Below, piece after piece: positions 14,091 through 21,438 of a DNA stretch of 28,140 nt (positions within the stretch are counted from its first letter, which is position 1; each line of letters starts with the position of its first letter). Under the pieces are notes generated by a model. That model did no database searches, had not been told where the DNA came from, and worked only from the letters and a program-made list of their open reading frames with translations. Both the position numbers and the translations under genes were made by a program. Source of the stretch: Candidatus Zambryskibacteria bacterium RIFCSPLOWO2_02_FULL_39_14 (GTDB lineage: Bacteria > Patescibacteriota > Minisyncoccia > Phycocordibacterales > Zambryskibacteraceae); contig MHWM01000003.1 in assembly GCA_001824135.1 (NCBI GenBank), positions 1,001 through 29,140 of the forward strand. The letters run 5' to 3'.

Positions 14091-15362
14091 TTAATATTCC
14101 CTCACTGAGACCTGCGCGTCAATCTTCTTCATCAGATCAATAACTACAGAAACTACAATAAGAAGCGCAGTACCACCTATAGCTAGAGCTTGAATACCAG
14201 TCAAAGAACGTAGAATGAGAGGCAGGATAGCAATAACTCCCAAGAAAAGAGCTCCGACTAGAGTCAATCTGGTCAATACACGAGAAATGTATTCAGAGGT
14301 AGCATCGCCCGGTCGTACTCCGGGAATAAAGGCTCCGGATTTCTGGAGATTAGTAGCAATAGAATCGGGATCAAAAGTGACCGCGGTATAGAAATAGGTG
14401 AAAAGCACAACCAACACAAAATAAGCAGAAGTATAAAACCAAGTATTTGCCAAAATAGAGAGAGCAAAGTTAGAGAAAGTTACCACAAAAGTTACGGTCG
14501 ATTGTGCTAAAAACTGCAGAATCATCTGAGGAAAAAGAAGTATGGAGAGGGCAAAAATAATAGGAATAACGCCAGCCTGATTTACACGTAAAGGAAGATA
14601 GGTAGAAAGACCACCATAGACACTATTACCCCTAACTTGCTTGGCATAAGTGACAGGTATGGGCCGTTCCGCTTCCGTGACAACAACCACGCCGAAAATA
14701 ACCAAAAGAGCCACGGCTAATCCAGTAACATAAATAGGTAATTGTGTCACATCAAACGTGAAAATAAGTTGACCAATAGATGATGGTAATTGCGAAACAA
14801 TGCCAGCGAAGATAATGAGAGAAATACCATTACCTATACCAAATTCTGTTATAAGCTCACCAAGCCACATTAGAAGCACGGAACCGGCTACTATTACGGC
14901 AATATCTACCAGAAGTATATTGAAAGATACTGCGGGTAAAATATTCTGCCCTTGAAGTAATTTGATAAATGCGTAACTTTGTATAATAGCCAAAGGCACA
15001 GTTAAGAATCTTGAATATTGAGCAAATCGATGACGACCAGCCTCTCCCTCTTCTTGGTAAAGTGCTTTGAGTTTAGGCACCATAACAGTTAGAAGTTGCA
15101 TGATGATAGAAGCAGTAATATATGGACCGACACCAAGCATTACTATAGATAGATTGGAGAGACCACCTCCAGAAAAAATATTTAAAAGATTTAAAAATTC
15201 ACTGCTGGCAAAAAGACTTTGAAGGCGAGAAGTGTCAATACCTGGAATAGGAATGATGGCAAATAAACGGGAGATAGCTAAAATTCCAAGAGCAAAAAAT
15301 ATTCTCCTACGAAGCAACGCATCACCGAAAATAAGTTTCAGTTTATCTATAATTTTAGACAT
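14091..15362 (-). CDS. secY: protein translocase subunit SecY
   Basis: SecY forms the protein-conducting channel of the cytoplasmic membrane with SecE and SecG. The 423-residue product has about ten membrane helices, the N-terminal RRRIFFALGILAISRLFAIIPIPG, the plug-region sequence around FSGGGLSNLSIVMLGVGPYITASI, and the cytosolic loop around TEAERPIPVTYAKQVRG that contacts SecA and ribosomes. Length is normal. It starts 6 bp after rplO, as in the standard spc cluster. Confidence 0.96.
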   Translation of the reverse strand: MSKIIDKLKLIFGDALLRRRIFFALGILAISRLFAIIPIPGIDTSRLQSLFASSEFLNLLNIFSGGGLSNLSIVMLGVGPYITASIIMQLLTVMVPKLKALYQEEGEAGRHRFAQYSRFLTVPLAIIQSYAFIKLLQGQNILPAVSFNILLVDIAVIVAGSVLLMWLGELITEFGIGNGISLIIFAGIVSQLPSSIGQLIFTFDVTQLPIYVTGLAVALLVIFGVVVVTEAERPIPVTYAKQVRGNSVYGGLSTYLPLRVNQAGVIPIIFALSILLFPQMILQFLAQSTVTFVVTFSNFALSILANTWFYTSAYFVLVVLFTYFYTAVTFDPDSIATNLQKSGAFIPGVRPGDATSEYISRVLTRLTLVGALFLGVIAILPLILRSLTGIQALAIGGTALLIVVSVVIDLMKKIDAQVSVREY

Positions 15363-15368
15363 TTGTAT

Positions 15369-15650
15369 TTAACTTTTTGCAGTAGCCCTATTAGCTTTCT
15401 TCTTGGCTAATAAAGTTTTCAGATCAACACCACGAGCCTTCGGTTTGAAAGATTTAAGTGAAGACTTTCCGCGACCACGAAGTTTTGGAATACGTTTTAT
15501 AAAATCTCTTAATTCTGGTCTCTTCTTACGACCGGCTCGCGCGTTCTGTCCCTTTGTACCGCGACCAGATGTTTTACCGCGCGTACCACCACGCCCTACC
15601 TGACGAGTTTTCTTATTTTTTGTCTTTCTTTTTAGCGTGTGAAATTGCAT
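15369..15650 (-). CDS. rplO: 50S ribosomal protein uL15, C-terminally truncated
   Basis: uL15 is normally about 145 residues, with an extended basic N-terminus that threads into 23S rRNA and a globular C-domain. Here only 93 residues are present. The N-terminal part is typical (VGRGGTRGKTSGRGTKGQ, then RIPKLRGRGKSSLKSF), but the protein stops soon after VDLKTLLAKK, so the globular domain is missing. The gene cannot be a simple frameshift, because secY begins 6 bp after the stop and no remnant fits. It follows rpsE directly with no rpmD. Confidence 0.93.
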   Translation of the reverse strand: MQFHTLKRKTKNKKTRQVGRGGTRGKTSGRGTKGQNARAGRKKRPELRDFIKRIPKLRGRGKSSLKSFKPKARGVDLKTLLAKKKANRATAKS

Positions 15651-15674
15651 ATCTGTAATAATTATATCAAGAAA

Positions 15675-16274
15675 TTACTTGTTATCCCTAATCTTAGTAG
15701 TTTCAAGTTGCTTCAATGCTTTTATAGCAACATAGGCATTGTTAGCATTATTTTTACTCCTCGAGAGAAGCTTGGCACCTATCTCTCTTAGACCTGCGAG
15801 CTCTAACACTGTTCGTACAGAACTGCCGGCAAGTATTCCTTTACCACGAACCGGTCTGATCTGAACCCAAGAAGCCGCATATTTAGCTTCTATATCATGT
15901 GGTATAGACATATTTTTAGTCGTATTGACTGTAATCATATTCTTTTTGGCATCACGGAAAGCTTTTTCTATAGCTAGCGGTGTATCTGAAGCTTTACCTT
16001 GGCCTACTCCGACCATACCTTTTCTATTTCCTGCCACTAGACAGATAGAGAAACTGAAACGTCTACCTCCAGCCATGACTCGAGTAACACGTCTAAGACT
16101 GACTATCTTCTGATCAAACTCCGGTTTAGTGCGTGTATCACGACGAGGCGACCTGCGTGATTGTCTCTTTCCTCTATCTCCTCTAATATCTCTAACTTTT
16201 GGAGCATCTGGAATAATGACAGAAGTATCTGGAGTAGTAGTCTCAACAAGATTAATGGTATCTGTATCGTTCAT
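15675..16274 (-). CDS. rpsE: 30S ribosomal protein uS5
   Basis: uS5 sits at the mRNA entry side of the 30S and affects accuracy. The 199-residue protein has a charged N-terminal extension of about 45 residues, then the double-stranded-RNA-binding-like domain (VSLRRVTRVMAGGRRFSFS, then GMVGVGQGKASDTPLAIEKAF) and the C-domain (GSSVRTVLELAGL). Downstream comes rplO after 24 bp. The gene for L30, normally between them, is absent, as in other CPR bacteria. Confidence 0.96.
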   Translation of the reverse strand: MNDTDTINLVETTTPDTSVIIPDAPKVRDIRGDRGKRQSRRSPRRDTRTKPEFDQKIVSLRRVTRVMAGGRRFSFSICLVAGNRKGMVGVGQGKASDTPLAIEKAFRDAKKNMITVNTTKNMSIPHDIEAKYAASWVQIRPVRGKGILAGSSVRTVLELAGLREIGAKLLSRSKNNANNAYVAIKALKQLETTKIRDNK

Positions 16275-16276
16275 AT

Positions 16277-16597
16277 TTAAAAGATTAGTCCGGCTTTACG
16301 CGCACTTTCAGCCAGAGTTAGAATTTTACCAGTATAAATGTATCCACCACGATCAAAGACAACTTTACTGATCTTTTTAGCTAGAGCTTTCTTGGCAATA
16401 TCTGCTCCTACCTTGTCAGCATCTAGACCTGACGCAGAAGCAAGAGTTACAGCCATATCATCATCAATAAGTTGAGCATAGATAGCTGTATTTGATTTGA
16501 AAACACAAAGACGAGGACGAGAGGCTGTGCCACAAATCTTTACCCTGATCTTTTTACGTTTCCTGTCTCGCGCTGTTTGTTTTTGAAGAGTTATCAT
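16277..16597 (-). CDS. rplR: 50S ribosomal protein uL18
   Basis: uL18 binds 5S rRNA in the central protuberance. The 106-residue protein has the basic start ARDRKRKKIRVKICGTASRPRLCVFKSN, the family motif IYAQLIDDD and the C-terminal FDRGGYIYTGKILTLAESARKAGL. The length is slightly short because of a trimmed N-terminus. It lies 2 bp before rpsE and 23 bp after rplF in the spc order. Confidence 0.95.
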   Translation of the reverse strand: MITLQKQTARDRKRKKIRVKICGTASRPRLCVFKSNTAIYAQLIDDDMAVTLASASGLDADKVGADIAKKALAKKISKVVFDRGGYIYTGKILTLAESARKAGLIF

Positions 16598-16620
16598 TTT
16601 ATTTACAGTGATTTATCAGA

Positions 16621-17154
16621 CTATACTGACTTCTTACCTTGCTTACGTCTAATAACCTCGTTATCATAGCGCATACCTTTACCTTTGTAAGGTTCCGGTT
16701 TTTTAAGTGAACGCAATCGGGCAGAAAATTGACCAACCTGTTCTTTATCTCGACCAGAAATAGTAATTACATTTTTCTCTGCAGTCACCTTTAGATCATT
16801 CGGTATGAGAACCTCCACCGGATGAGAAAATCCGAGAGAAAGAACAATCTTATCTAGTTTTACTTCAGACTTGAATCCAATACCTTCAAGAATAAGTTTC
16901 TTCTCAAAAACTTTATTGACACCAGAAATCATATTAGATATATGAGATGCATATGTACCCCAGAGAGCTCGAGTCTCAATATTTTCCTTCGTAGGATGAA
17001 GTGTTACTTCATTGCCGTTAATTTTAACTTCAATATTCTTATGAAGCACACGAGATAATTCTCCTAGAGGACCTTTTACAAATACTGAACCGCCAGAGAC
17101 TTTTAACTCTGTTTTTTCTGGAAGTGTGATAACTTTTTTTCCTATTCTTGACAT
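16621..17154 (-). CDS. rplF: 50S ribosomal protein uL6
   Basis: uL6 lies near the factor-binding site of the 50S. From the ATG at 17154 the product has 177 residues with the standard start MSRIGKKVITLPEKTELKV and the C-terminal motif KPEPYKGKGMRYDNEVIRRKQGK. I chose this start because the frame continues 36 codons upstream into rpsH without homology, and the ATG at 17154 sits 4 bp after the rpsH stop. Two tandem uL6 folds are expected from the length. Confidence 0.96.
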   Translation of the reverse strand: MSRIGKKVITLPEKTELKVSGGSVFVKGPLGELSRVLHKNIEVKINGNEVTLHPTKENIETRALWGTYASHISNMISGVNKVFEKKLILEGIGFKSEVKLDKIVLSLGFSHPVEVLIPNDLKVTAEKNVITISGRDKEQVGQFSARLRSLKKPEPYKGKGMRYDNEVIRRKQGKKSV

Positions 17155-17158
17155 AGAT

Positions 17159-17575
17159 TTACCAAATACTAAATAGAGCCTCTCCACCAACTTTTTGTTT
17201 CTTAGCTTCCCTACCTGACATAATCCCCGAAGGAGTAGAGATGATGAGCGCGCCGTAACCATTTTTTATAGCGCGAATTTCATAAGATTTCTTGTACACT
17301 CTCTTTGATGGTTTAGAAATGCGTTCTACTCCTTTTATTTTCGGCACACGGTTTTCCATAAAAAGGTCGATGGATAATACTTTCTTTTTCTCACCAGAAC
17401 GACTATTCGGTCGAGTAGGTTTTTCAGTCTTTATTTCGCTACCTTTTATAAAACCTTCTTTCTTTAAAACCTCTGCAATAGAGTGATTTAACTTTGAATA
17501 TGGTACGGAAACTCTGTCATGTCCAGCATTACCGGCATTCTTGATCTGTATAATCATGTTTGAAATTGTGTCCAT
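17159..17575 (-). CDS. rpsH: 30S ribosomal protein uS8
   Basis: uS8 is a primary 16S rRNA binder and in E. coli the repressor of the spc operon. The 138-residue protein shows MDTISNMIIQIKNAGNAGHD, the rRNA-binding end with TPSGIMSGREAKKQKVGGEALFSIW, and a central KKVLSIDLF stretch. It follows rpsN after 6 bp. Length is normal. Confidence 0.95.
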   Translation of the reverse strand: MDTISNMIIQIKNAGNAGHDRVSVPYSKLNHSIAEVLKKEGFIKGSEIKTEKPTRPNSRSGEKKKVLSIDLFMENRVPKIKGVERISKPSKRVYKKSYEIRAIKNGYGALIISTPSGIMSGREAKKQKVGGEALFSIW

Positions 17576-17581
17576 ATTTGA

Positions 17582-17767
17582 TTACCAAGAAGACTTTTTT
17601 ACGCCCGGAATTTTGCCTTCATTAGCAAGTTCCCTGAAACAGATACGACAGAGATCGAAATCACGCATATAACCACGCTTGCGACCACAACGGAAACAGC
17701 GAAAAGTGGCCCTAGTAGAAAACTTGGGTTTCTTCTTAGATCGTGCAATAACTGATGTTTTTGCCAT
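17582..17767 (-). CDS. rpsN: 30S ribosomal protein uS14, zinc-binding type
   Basis: The 61-residue protein is the short form of uS14 with two CxxC pairs (CFRC and CRIC), so it binds zinc. It contains FSTRATFRCFRCGRKRGYMR and ends GKIPGVKKSSW, both typical. It starts right after a small hairpin with a T-rich tail at 17781-17792. An 89-bp spacer separates it from rplE, the widest gap in the rpsS-to-secY run. Confidence 0.95.
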   Translation of the reverse strand: MAKTSVIARSKKKPKFSTRATFRCFRCGRKRGYMRDFDLCRICFRELANEGKIPGVKKSSW

Positions 17768-17770
17768 ATG

Positions 17771-17792
17771 AAATAAAAATGGCTCTAAAGCC
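17771..17792 (-). promoter_or_regulatory. small hairpin with T-rich tail before rpsN
   Basis: On the minus strand GGCT-TTAG-AGCC (17792-17781) is followed by ATTTTTATTT and then the rpsN ATG at 17767. It resembles a weak terminator or attenuator between rplE and rpsN, but the stem is only 4 bp. Confidence 0.3.
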
Positions 17793-17856
17793 GTTTGGGC
17801 AGTTTAGCATAGAGATTCTTCAAATTCAACCTATCAGTGGGCGGGATAGAGTTGGT

Positions 17857-18369
17857 CTACTTCTTAAACGGAAAACCGAGATGAGTCAAGAAAGTGACGA
17901 CCTCGCTCTTGGATTTAGCAGTGGTAACTATGGTAATAGAGAAACCGAAGACATCTTTGAGTTCTTCATCGGCTGTTTCAGGAAAGATAGTATGTTCTTT
18001 AATACCTAAAGTATAATTACCCATTTCATCGGCAGAATCTGGAGAAATACCGCGAAAGTCTTTAGTACGTGGCATAGCAATATGAACCAGTCTCTCTAAA
18101 AAGTCATGCATGCGCTTACCACGCAGAGTAACTTGGTAACCCACAGTGTCTCCTTGCCGAGATTTGAAACTGGCAATAGATATTTTGGCTCCGCGCGGTG
18201 CCGCTTTCTGCCCTGTAATACGCGCCAAACGATCTTCGACGACCTTGAACTTATTTTTATCCTTAAATGAACCGACGCCAGCAGAGACTACCACTTTTAA
18301 AATCCTTGGACTTTGCATAGGATTTTTATAACCCGGAAGAATTTTTGATTTTTCTTTAAGCGTTTGCAT
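17857..18369 (-). CDS. rplE: 50S ribosomal protein uL5
   Basis: uL5 binds 5S rRNA and contacts the P-site tRNA. The 170-residue protein starts with a shortened N-terminus, then shows PRILKVVVSAGVGSF, TGQKAAPRGAKISIASFKSRQGD, LPRT-like AMPRTKDFRG and the C-terminal IVTTAKSKSEVVTFLTHLGFPF. Length is near normal (about 180). It lies 4 bp after rplX. Confidence 0.95.
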   Translation of the reverse strand: MQTLKEKSKILPGYKNPMQSPRILKVVVSAGVGSFKDKNKFKVVEDRLARITGQKAAPRGAKISIASFKSRQGDTVGYQVTLRGKRMHDFLERLVHIAMPRTKDFRGISPDSADEMGNYTLGIKEHTIFPETADEELKDVFGFSITIVTTAKSKSEVVTFLTHLGFPFKK

Positions 18370-18373
18370 ATTC

Positions 18374-18607
18374 TTACTTTTTACTATCTGCTACTACTTT
18401 TTTAACATTTGAAACATGAATAGGAAAATTCTTTTCTATTATTGTTCCTTTGCCTTCGCGTTTAGTAGAACGTTCATGCACTTTCTTGGCATTAACACCT
18501 TCTACCAAAACTTCATCATGGCGAGGAAAAGCACGGATAATCTTGCCAGTCTTACCCTTATCTTTACCTGATAATACTATGACATTGTCTCCTTTTTTTA
18601 CATGCAT
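18374..18607 (-). CDS. rplX: 50S ribosomal protein uL24, short form
   Basis: uL24 starts 50S assembly and sits at the exit tunnel. The 77-residue protein contains the KOW motif (KKGDNVIVLSGKDKGKTGKI) and EVLVEGVNAKKVHERSTKREGKGTI. It is about 25 residues shorter than usual at the C-terminus. It sits between rplN and rplE in standard order. Confidence 0.94.
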   Translation of the reverse strand: MHVKKGDNVIVLSGKDKGKTGKIIRAFPRHDEVLVEGVNAKKVHERSTKREGKGTIIEKNFPIHVSNVKKVVADSKK

Positions 18608-18634
18608 AAATTTATTTATAGTAAAATTGTTGAA

Positions 18635-19006
18635 CTATACGACCTCTGGAGCTAGAGAAATTATTTTTTGGAAACCCATCTCTCCTATTTCTCTAGGTAC
18701 AGGACCGAAAACACGTCCAGCAATTGGTTCTTTCTTGGTATTATCCAATATGACTACTGCATTTTCATCGAAACGTACATAAGTACCATCTTTGCGACGA
18801 AATGGTGCTCTCTGGCGCACAACTACACCGTATAAAATATCTTTCTTTTTTACCTGCTTTCTAGGTTCAGCTTTCTGTACTGACAGTACCACAAGTTCTC
18901 CGATAGAAGCTGTGCGTTTCTTGGAACTTCCCAAAATCTTGAAGACACGGCCAAGTTTAGCTCCAGAATTGTCTGCTATTTGAACTATAGATTGTGGTTG
19001 AACCAT
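18635..19006 (-). CDS. rplN: 50S ribosomal protein uL14
   Basis: uL14 sits at the subunit interface. The 123-residue protein has MVQPQSIVQIADNSGAKLGR, the family signature region around GVVVRQRAPFRRKDGTYVRFDENAVVI, and the C-terminal FGPVPREIGEMGFQKIISLAPEVV. Length is normal. Gaps of 9 bp to rpsQ and 27 bp to rplX keep it in the operon. Confidence 0.96.
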   Translation of the reverse strand: MVQPQSIVQIADNSGAKLGRVFKILGSSKKRTASIGELVVLSVQKAEPRKQVKKKDILYGVVVRQRAPFRRKDGTYVRFDENAVVILDNTKKEPIAGRVFGPVPREIGEMGFQKIISLAPEVV

Positions 19007-19015
19007 GATAGCAAT

Positions 19016-19258
19016 TTAGATTACTATGAAATGCTTATCTTTCGAAATAGGTCTGGATTCCACTATATCCACCTTTTCACCTACAGACTTAGTGTTACCC
19101 AGATCATGAGCTTTAAACTTTTTGCGTCTTTTTATAAATTTTCCATATTTTATATGTTTCTCATAACGCTCGACCGAGACGACAATAGTGTCTTTCATCT
19201 TATTGGAAACTACTGTGCCGGAAAGGATTTTTGGTTTTGTTATTTTTTCCTTATTCAT
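19016..19258 (-). CDS. rpsQ: 30S ribosomal protein uS17
   Basis: uS17 is an early 16S rRNA binder with an OB-fold. The 80-residue product contains LSGTVVSNKMKDTIVVSVERYEKHIKYGKFIKRRKKFKAHD and VGEKVDIVESRPISKDK. Its first codons overlap a heptamer-repeat tract at 19254-19288, which also forms the end of rpmC. Confidence 0.94.
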   Translation of the reverse strand: MNKEKITKPKILSGTVVSNKMKDTIVVSVERYEKHIKYGKFIKRRKKFKAHDLGNTKSVGEKVDIVESRPISKDKHFIVI

Positions 19259-19288
19259 AATTCTTTATTCCTTATTCCGATTTAATTC
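19254..19288. repeat. 7-bp-period repeat tract (rpmC-rpsQ junction)
   Basis: Five heptamers (TTCATAA, TTCTTTA, TTCCTTA and variants) cover the last codons of rpmC and the first codons of rpsQ. On the minus strand the core is GAATA, the same flavour as the tract at 25988-26050. Confidence 0.55.
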
Positions 19289-19453
19289 GGTCATAATACG
19301 AGCAATATCTTTTCTCATACTAAGATTTTCCTTGACATTACGCACCTTTGAACCAGTAGTTCCAAATCTAAGATTACGAATCATTTCTCGCTTTTCTTCA
19401 AGTGCTTTAATCAAATCTTTTTTCGGCTTTCCACTGTAATCTGTTTTTTTCAT
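19265..19453 (-). CDS. rpmC: 50S ribosomal protein uL29
   Basis: uL29 sits at the tunnel exit near the SRP and trigger-factor docking site. The 62-residue protein has the typical pair of helices, with LIKALEEKREMIRNLRF and the family core VRNVKENLSMRKDIARIMTEL. Its last residues (NRNKE) come from the repeat tract at 19254-19288. It follows rplP after 16 bp. Confidence 0.93.
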   Translation of the reverse strand: MKKTDYSGKPKKDLIKALEEKREMIRNLRFGTTGSKVRNVKENLSMRKDIARIMTELNRNKE

Positions 19454-19469
19454 TATTGTAAGCTATTGG

Positions 19470-19886
19470 TTATCTTGCCACCACCTTAGTCTTGACTGGC
19501 AGTTTGGTACCAGCCTTACGAAGCGCTTCTCGAGCTACTGATTCAGTCGTGCCATCTACTTCAAAAATAATTCTCCCTGCAAGTACAGGAGCTACATAGC
19601 CCTGCAGATCTCCCTTACCTTTACCAAGCTTTACTTCTGCCGGTTTAGAAGTATAAGGCATATCTGGAAAAATACGAACCCAGAATCGTCCTGTCTTACC
19701 CACAGCACGAGACATGACCTTTCTAGCAGATTCAATCTGATTAGAGCGAATACGGGCATGACCAAGCGCTTTCAAGCCATAAGAACCGAAAGCTACGGTA
19801 ATTCCGCGCGTAGCCACACCAACTTTAAGAGGATTCTTCCTCATGGTATGCCACTTTCTGTATTTAACTTTCTTAGGAAATAGCAT
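19470..19886 (-). CDS. rplP: 50S ribosomal protein uL16
   Basis: uL16 helps organise the A-site and accommodates the tRNA elbow. The 138-residue product begins MLFPKKVKYRKWH, contains GSYGLKALGHARIRSNQIESARKVM, RFWVRIFPDMPYTSKP and the C-terminal GRIIFEVDGTTESVAREALRKAGTKLPVKTKVV. Length is normal. It follows rpsC by 5 bp. Confidence 0.96.
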   Translation of the reverse strand: MLFPKKVKYRKWHTMRKNPLKVGVATRGITVAFGSYGLKALGHARIRSNQIESARKVMSRAVGKTGRFWVRIFPDMPYTSKPAEVKLGKGKGDLQGYVAPVLAGRIIFEVDGTTESVAREALRKAGTKLPVKTKVVAR

Positions 19887-19891
19887 AAAAA

Positions 19892-20560
19892 TTATTTATG
19901 TTTGTCGGCAAAAATATCACCTTTGTATATCCATACTTTAACTCCAATAGTACCGTAAGGCATCACGGCTTTGGTAGAAGCATAATCTACATCAGCACGC
20001 AGAGTCTGAAGAGGAATACGGCCAAGCTTGCGGTCTTCTGTACGACTCATGGTAGCACCGCCAAGGCGACCGGCGAGAAATATACGTACTCCCAAGACAT
20101 CTCTATTGGCCATCACTTTCTCAAGCATCTGTTTCATCAATCGTCTGAAAGGTAAACGTTTCTCGAGTCCTTCTACTATCATTTGCGAGACTATAGCCGC
20201 ATTTGATTCTGCTGACTTAACTTCTTTAATATCAAGCTTAACATCTACCTTCTCTTCGAGTAATTTATTTTTCAAAAGAAGCATCTGTATCTCTTTTCGT
20301 AAAGCTTCCGCCCCATTACCCTGTCTACCAATAATCATGCCTGGACGAGAAGAGCTTATAATGACTCTTAGAGCTTTCTCACTTCTCTCTATCTCTATAT
20401 CAGCTATAAAAAATCCTTTTAATTTCTTTTCCAAATATTGGCGTATTAAAATATCTCCGCGTAATGCGTATTTATATTTACCTTTAGGAGAAAACCAGCG
20501 TGACTTCCAATCACGGAGAATTCCTAAACGATGTGAATATGGATGTACGGTGTGAGTCAT
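19892..20560 (-). CDS. rpsC: 30S ribosomal protein uS3
   Basis: uS3 lines the mRNA entry channel. The 222-residue protein has the KH domain with the GxxG loop (RPGMIIGRQG), and the C-domain (KRLPFRRLMKQMLEKVM, then GVRIFLAGRLGGATMSRTE and YGTIGVKVWIYKGDIF). Its start MTHTVHPYSHRLGILRDWKSRWF is typical. It follows rplV after 3 bp. Confidence 0.96.
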   Translation of the reverse strand: MTHTVHPYSHRLGILRDWKSRWFSPKGKYKYALRGDILIRQYLEKKLKGFFIADIEIERSEKALRVIISSSRPGMIIGRQGNGAEALRKEIQMLLLKNKLLEEKVDVKLDIKEVKSAESNAAIVSQMIVEGLEKRLPFRRLMKQMLEKVMANRDVLGVRIFLAGRLGGATMSRTEDRKLGRIPLQTLRADVDYASTKAVMPYGTIGVKVWIYKGDIFADKHK

Positions 20561-20563
20561 AAA

Positions 20564-20605
20564 TTAGCTTTTAGCTGTCAGCTGTTTGTTTTTAGCTTTA
20601 GATTC
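20564..20605. repeat. 7-bp-period repeat tract, 3' end of rplV
   Basis: Six heptamers, such as TTAGCTT, TTAGCTG and TCAGCTG, include the rplV stop codon and the last codons. On the minus strand the consensus is AAGCTAA. Confidence 0.7.
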
Positions 20606-20923
20606 CCCCAAGACAATACTTACATGACTAGTGCGCTTCTTGATAGGATTGGACGAGCCACGAGAACGAGGTCTCCTACGAAAAAGGGTTGGGCCAGAGT
20701 CTACTTTTATTTCTTTTACAATGAGATTTTCTTTAGGTACTGACCCTGCATTAGCTAAAGCTGAAGCTAATAGTTTCTGAAGCGGTAATGCTGAACGCTT
20801 AGGAATAAAAGATAACATTGTAAGGGCTTCAGCTATATTTTTGCCACGCACAATATCAGCTACCAAACGCACTTTGCGCGGAGATTGTCTGTAATTTTTT
20901 AATACTGCTTTTGCTTCATTCAT
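20564..20923 (-). CDS. rplV: 50S ribosomal protein uL22
   Basis: uL22 reaches from the surface into the exit tunnel. The 119-residue protein contains RQSPRKVRLVADIVRGKNIAEAL, LQKLLASALANAG and the beta-hairpin region around GPTLFRRRPRSRGSSNPI. Its last dozen residues (to KNKQLTAKS) are encoded by the heptamer tract at 20564-20605 and are unlikely to belong to the ancestral protein. Confidence 0.95.
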   Translation of the reverse strand: MNEAKAVLKNYRQSPRKVRLVADIVRGKNIAEALTMLSFIPKRSALPLQKLLASALANAGSVPKENLIVKEIKVDSGPTLFRRRPRSRGSSNPIKKRTSHVSIVLGESKAKNKQLTAKS

Positions 20924-20934
20924 TGTCTTTATTC

Positions 20935-21276
20935 TTATTTCTTGGTTTCAGTTGCTCCCTTAACAGCTTTAGCTGCAGCAATCTCGGCTTCTTTCTGACC
21001 TTGCTCAAGTTCTTTTTGCATCTTACCGCCGTGTTTGACAAATTTACGCGTCAATGAAAATTCACCAAGACGATGTCCAACCATATCCTCGGTGATAAAT
21101 ACATCTATGTGATCTTTACCGTTATGGACCCCGAAAGTAAAACCTACCATCTCCGGGGCAATCTGACATGCTCTTGCCCACGTCTTAATAACTCCTGTTG
21201 TTATAGGATTCTTACCCTCTAATTTCTTAAGAATTCGAGGGTCAACATATGGACCTTTTATAGCAGATCTGGTCAT
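20935..21276 (-). CDS. rpsS: 30S ribosomal protein uS19
   Basis: uS19 sits in the 30S head near the A-site finger. The 113-residue protein has MTRSAIKGPYVDPRILKK, the signature VFITEDMVGHRLGEFSLTRKFVKHGG, and a charged alanine-rich C-terminal extension of about 20 residues (to GATETKK). In the usual order it follows rplB, but here rplB is about 2.9 kb upstream and rpsS begins a new transcription unit with its own promoter. Confidence 0.95.
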   Translation of the reverse strand: MTRSAIKGPYVDPRILKKLEGKNPITTGVIKTWARACQIAPEMVGFTFGVHNGKDHIDVFITEDMVGHRLGEFSLTRKFVKHGGKMQKELEQGQKEAEIAAAKAVKGATETKK

Positions 21277-21279
21277 GGT

Positions 21280-21302
21280 AAAACAAAAAGCGTCTAGCGC
21301 TT
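21280..21302 (-). promoter_or_regulatory. 5'-terminal hairpin with T tail before rpsS
   Basis: On the minus strand AAGCG-CTAGA-CGCTT (21302-21288) is followed by TTTGTTTT and then the rpsS ATG at 21276. It would form within a few nucleotides of the predicted 5' end (about 21306). It could be an attenuator or an mRNA stabiliser. Confidence 0.4.
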
Positions 21303-21312
21303 GTAGAGAAAT

Positions 21313-21341
21313 ATAGTATATAAATCAAGGCTTAAAGTCAA
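21313..21341 (-). promoter_or_regulatory. promoter of the rpsS-to-ndk operon
   Basis: TTGACT (21341-21336), a 17-bp spacer and TACTAT (21318-21313) point to rpsS and give a leader of about 30 nt. Confidence 0.7.
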
Positions 21342-21374
21342 ATTATGGTCACTTAAACATAATATGATCATATC

Positions 21375-21400
21375 AAAATCCCCTCTTGCGAGGGGGTTTT
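21375..21400 (-). terminator. intrinsic terminator after the MscS-like gene
   Basis: An 11-bp stem with one G-U pair (21375-21385 with 21390-21400) has a 4-nt loop and an AAAA...TTTT base. On the minus strand it ends the unit holding the MscS-like gene, just before the rpsS promoter. Confidence 0.75.
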
Positions 21401-21438
21401 GAATCACGTAGATATTACCTAGCTAATAATATCCGAGA

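Noticed and set aside
15362..15369. Frameshift as the cause of the short uL15
   Set aside because: secY begins 6 bp after the stop, so no C-terminal remnant can be present.
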